A DNA stretch of 64,000 nt, taken from Hyphomicrobiales bacterium (GTDB taxonomy: Bacteria; Pseudomonadota; Alphaproteobacteria; Rhizobiales; Xanthobacteraceae). The stretch covers positions 1 to 64,000 of the forward strand of contig WHTM01000026.1 of NCBI GenBank assembly GCA_009377755.1, read 5' to 3'. Below the pieces are notes generated by a model, which searched no databases, was not told the DNA's origin, and worked only from the letters and a program-made list of their open reading frames with translations. Of this stretch, positions 62,583 through 64,000 are shown in pieces (the stretch's first letter is position 1; each line of letters begins with the position of its first letter). The position numbers were made by a program, and so were the translations under genes.

Positions 62583-62705
62583 TGGCGTTCCGCTTTCCGC
62601 AACACCGATACCCGGAATAGGAGTCTAGCATCGCAGGATAAGGAACGCCAATCTCCGGCCAGGACTGCGGCGCTCGTTGCCGCGCCCGCAGATGAGGAGA
62701 CAGCC

Positions 62706-63329
62706 ATGAGCAAAGGACAAGGCGTCTGGACCTACGAGGACTCGGCGTTGCTGCTGATCGACTACCAGAAGGAGATGTTCGATCAGGTCCGGTCCGAAAC
62801 CGGTGCCGAACTGATTGATCTCAATGTCCGGTTGCTGATCAAGGCGGCCAAGGCGTTCGACATGCCGATCGTATTGTCCACAGTCGGCGTCGAGATGGGC
62901 GTCAAAGGCCCGACCCGGGCCTCCATCGTGGCCGAGCTTCCCGGCATAAAGGTGATCGACCGTTCCTCCATGAACGCCTGGGAGGACCGCGCCTTTCATG
63001 CCGCGGTGAAGAGGACCGGCCGCAAGCGGCTGATCTTCGGCGCGCTCTACACCGAAATCTGCCTCGCCTTCCCCGTCGTGGACGCCTTGAAGGAAGGCTA
63101 CGACGCGACGTTCGTCGTCGATGCGGTTGGCGGGATGTCGCAGTTGGCCCACCGCACGGCTATCGAGCGCCTTTTGCACGCGGGCGCCGTGTCGAACACC
63201 GCGGTCGCTCTCGTCACCGAGCTCTTCCGCGACTGGAAGTCGCCGGTCGCCGACAAGGGGCGCGAGATCCTCAAATGGTATCTCGCAGAAGTTCAGAAGC
63301 TGGCGCCTGCGGTTCAGAAGGCCGCCTAG
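62706..63329 (+). CDS. Isochorismatase-family cysteine hydrolase (YcaC-like)
   Basis: 207 residues. The catalytic Asp is in ALLLIDYQKEMF, and the nucleophile Cys is in GALYTEICLAFPVVDALKEGYDATFVVDAVGGMS, the YcaC-type sequence around the active cysteine. The substrate of YcaC-like hydrolases is not established; isochorismate itself is unlikely. AGG at 62695-62697 serves as ribosome site. The adjoining LysR remnant and the DoxX gene downstream (97 bases) form a common neighbourhood for this family. Confidence 0.88.
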   Translation: MSKGQGVWTYEDSALLLIDYQKEMFDQVRSETGAELIDLNVRLLIKAAKAFDMPIVLSTVGVEMGVKGPTRASIVAELPGIKVIDRSSMNAWEDRAFHAAVKRTGRKRLIFGALYTEICLAFPVVDALKEGYDATFVVDAVGGMSQLAHRTAIERLLHAGAVSNTAVALVTELFRDWKSPVADKGREILKWYLAEVQKLAPAVQKAA

Positions 63330-63425
63330 GGTGCTGTCACTGCCTCGGAATGGCGGCGCGGCTGGCGCGTCGCCGTTCCAAGCGAGCCTTGCAAGTCATT
63401 CGAGATGGAAGGAGTTCGTATACCA

Positions 63426-63815
63426 ATGCAGGACGCAACGATCGCAGCGGCTGGCCGTTTGTTGATGGCAATCCTCTTCTTGTTGAGCGGCCTTTCGAAA
63501 CTCGCCGCACCTGCGGCAACCATGGGATACATTGCCTCGGCTGGCCTTCCCTTTCCTGTCTTCGGCTACGTCGCCGCGCTCGGCGTCGAGCTCGGCAGTC
63601 TGCTTCTGCTAGCCGGTTTCCATGCACGCATCGCCGCCGCGATCCTGGCCGCCTTCACAGTCGCCGCGGGCCTGGCGTTTCACAGCAATTTCGCCGATCA
63701 GAACGAGATGATCCATTTTCTGAAGAACGTCGCGCTTGCCGGCGGCCTCTTGCAGGTCGTCGCGTTCGGCGCGGGCTCCTTCAGTCTCGATGCCCGCCGC
63801 GTTCGAATTGCGTAG
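63426..63815 (+). CDS. DoxX-family membrane protein
   Basis: 129 residues from the ATG at 63426; an earlier ATG at 63405 would add seven residues. Four hydrophobic segments are seen: about 6-26, 43-63, 68-88 and 100-120. The family features AAGRLLMAILFLLSGLSKLAAP and the FHSNFADQNEMIHFLKNVALAGGLL region identify DoxX/YphA-type proteins. Family members are linked to thiol redox balance or quinone chemistry, but the reaction is not established here. It follows the YcaC-like hydrolase closely and is likely co-transcribed. Confidence 0.88.
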   Translation: MQDATIAAAGRLLMAILFLLSGLSKLAAPAATMGYIASAGLPFPVFGYVAALGVELGSLLLLAGFHARIAAAILAAFTVAAGLAFHSNFADQNEMIHFLKNVALAGGLLQVVAFGAGSFSLDARRVRIA

Positions 63816-63855
63816 CGTGAGACGAGTTTCGGATTATAGCTGATTTCGATCTATT

Positions 63856-63948
63856 CCGTTCGTCCCCGCGAAAGCGCGGGGACCAGGAGCCAGAGAATGA
63901 ACACCCGTTGTGCGGCCTCTGGATTCCCGCTTGCGCGGGAACGAACGG
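63856..63948. repeat. Palindromic intergenic repeat (second copy of GTCCCCGCG...CGCGGGAACGA family)
   Basis: CCGTTCGTCCCCGCG at the left pairs with CGCGGGAACGAACGG at the right (14 of 15 positions), with inner stems CGCGAAAGCGCG and CCAGAGGCC-like parts. The bases from 63949 to 64000 show no gene; a partial open frame on the minus strand there looks like noise. Confidence 0.65.
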
Positions 63949-64000
63949 AACTGGCGGAAAGCAATCAGACTGGTAGCATGTCCATTCTCGCACAAATGGA

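Noticed and set aside
1-64000. CRISPR arrays, tRNA, rRNA or phage attachment sites
   Set aside because: No regularly spaced repeats, cloverleaf genes or integrase were found on either strand. The only tandem DNA repeat of note is the 10-base array at 14211-14260.

Overview
The window is about 64 kb of high-GC DNA. Codon use is strongly GC3-biased, so most genes cast long antisense shadows. It looks like an alphaproteobacterium of the order Hyphomicrobiales, probably near Bradyrhizobium or Rhodopseudomonas. The reasons are the fused cysNC, the CTATNN-type -10 boxes and the palindromic intergenic repeats of the CTCCCCC...GGGGGAG and GTCATCCCGGCC types. The taxonomy is inference. No rRNA, tRNA or CRISPR was found.

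Region 1 (1-14046) is a polysaccharide sulfation and rhamnose module. It holds the tail of a sulfotransferase-like protein, a KpsE/Wzz-type chain-length/export protein, the full dTDP-L-rhamnose set rmlC-rmlB-rmlD-rmlA, and a 1006-residue fusion of sulfotransferase, coiled coil, five WY repeats and an RgpF (rhamnan synthesis) domain. A MarR regulator, cysD-cysNC (PAPS synthesis) and a TauE-type anion exporter follow. Together they suggest a rhamnose-containing, sulfated surface glycan with its own supply of activated sulfate.

Region 2 (14211-29984) is a compact lipid/polyketide locus inside the glycan island. It contains a highly reducing type I PKS, a translationally coupled alpha-oxoamine synthase, an FAD oxidoreductase, a short-chain dehydrogenase, two family-2 glycosyltransferases and a cytochrome P450. 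The enzyme logic resembles fungal fumonisin/sphinganine-analogue pathways and is the best candidate here for an undescribed bacterial system: a PKS-made, sphingoid-like and probably glycosylated lipid.

Region 3 (30184-50207) is a second glycan island. An IS5-family element sits at its left edge. Next come a WbpE/GnnB-like aminotransferase, a WecA-like initiating transferase with a glycosyltransferase (minus strand), a winged-helix regulator and a NusG/RfaH paralogue. After a leader with a perfect match to the ops consensus lies a long plus-strand array with many start/stop overlaps: UDP-xylose synthase, four glycosyltransferases (one frameshifted), an acyltransferase, four methyltransferases, a DegT aminotransferase, a Wzx-type flippase, UDP-glucuronate 4-epimerase and a Gfo/Idh/MocA dehydrogenase. 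Two promoters (31060-31140 and 34611-34691) share an upstream box and exact spacing and look co-regulated. No Wzy polymerase or outer-membrane export protein was recognised.

Region 4 (50221-64000) looks like ordinary chromosome: murJ, an RND pump pair, a membrane protein, an orphan xanthine-dehydrogenase-type molybdenum subunit with cytochrome c' and a dihaem cytochrome c, an EamA transporter, a LysR pseudogene, an isochorismatase-like hydrolase and a DoxX protein. Four palindromic repeat elements separate the units.
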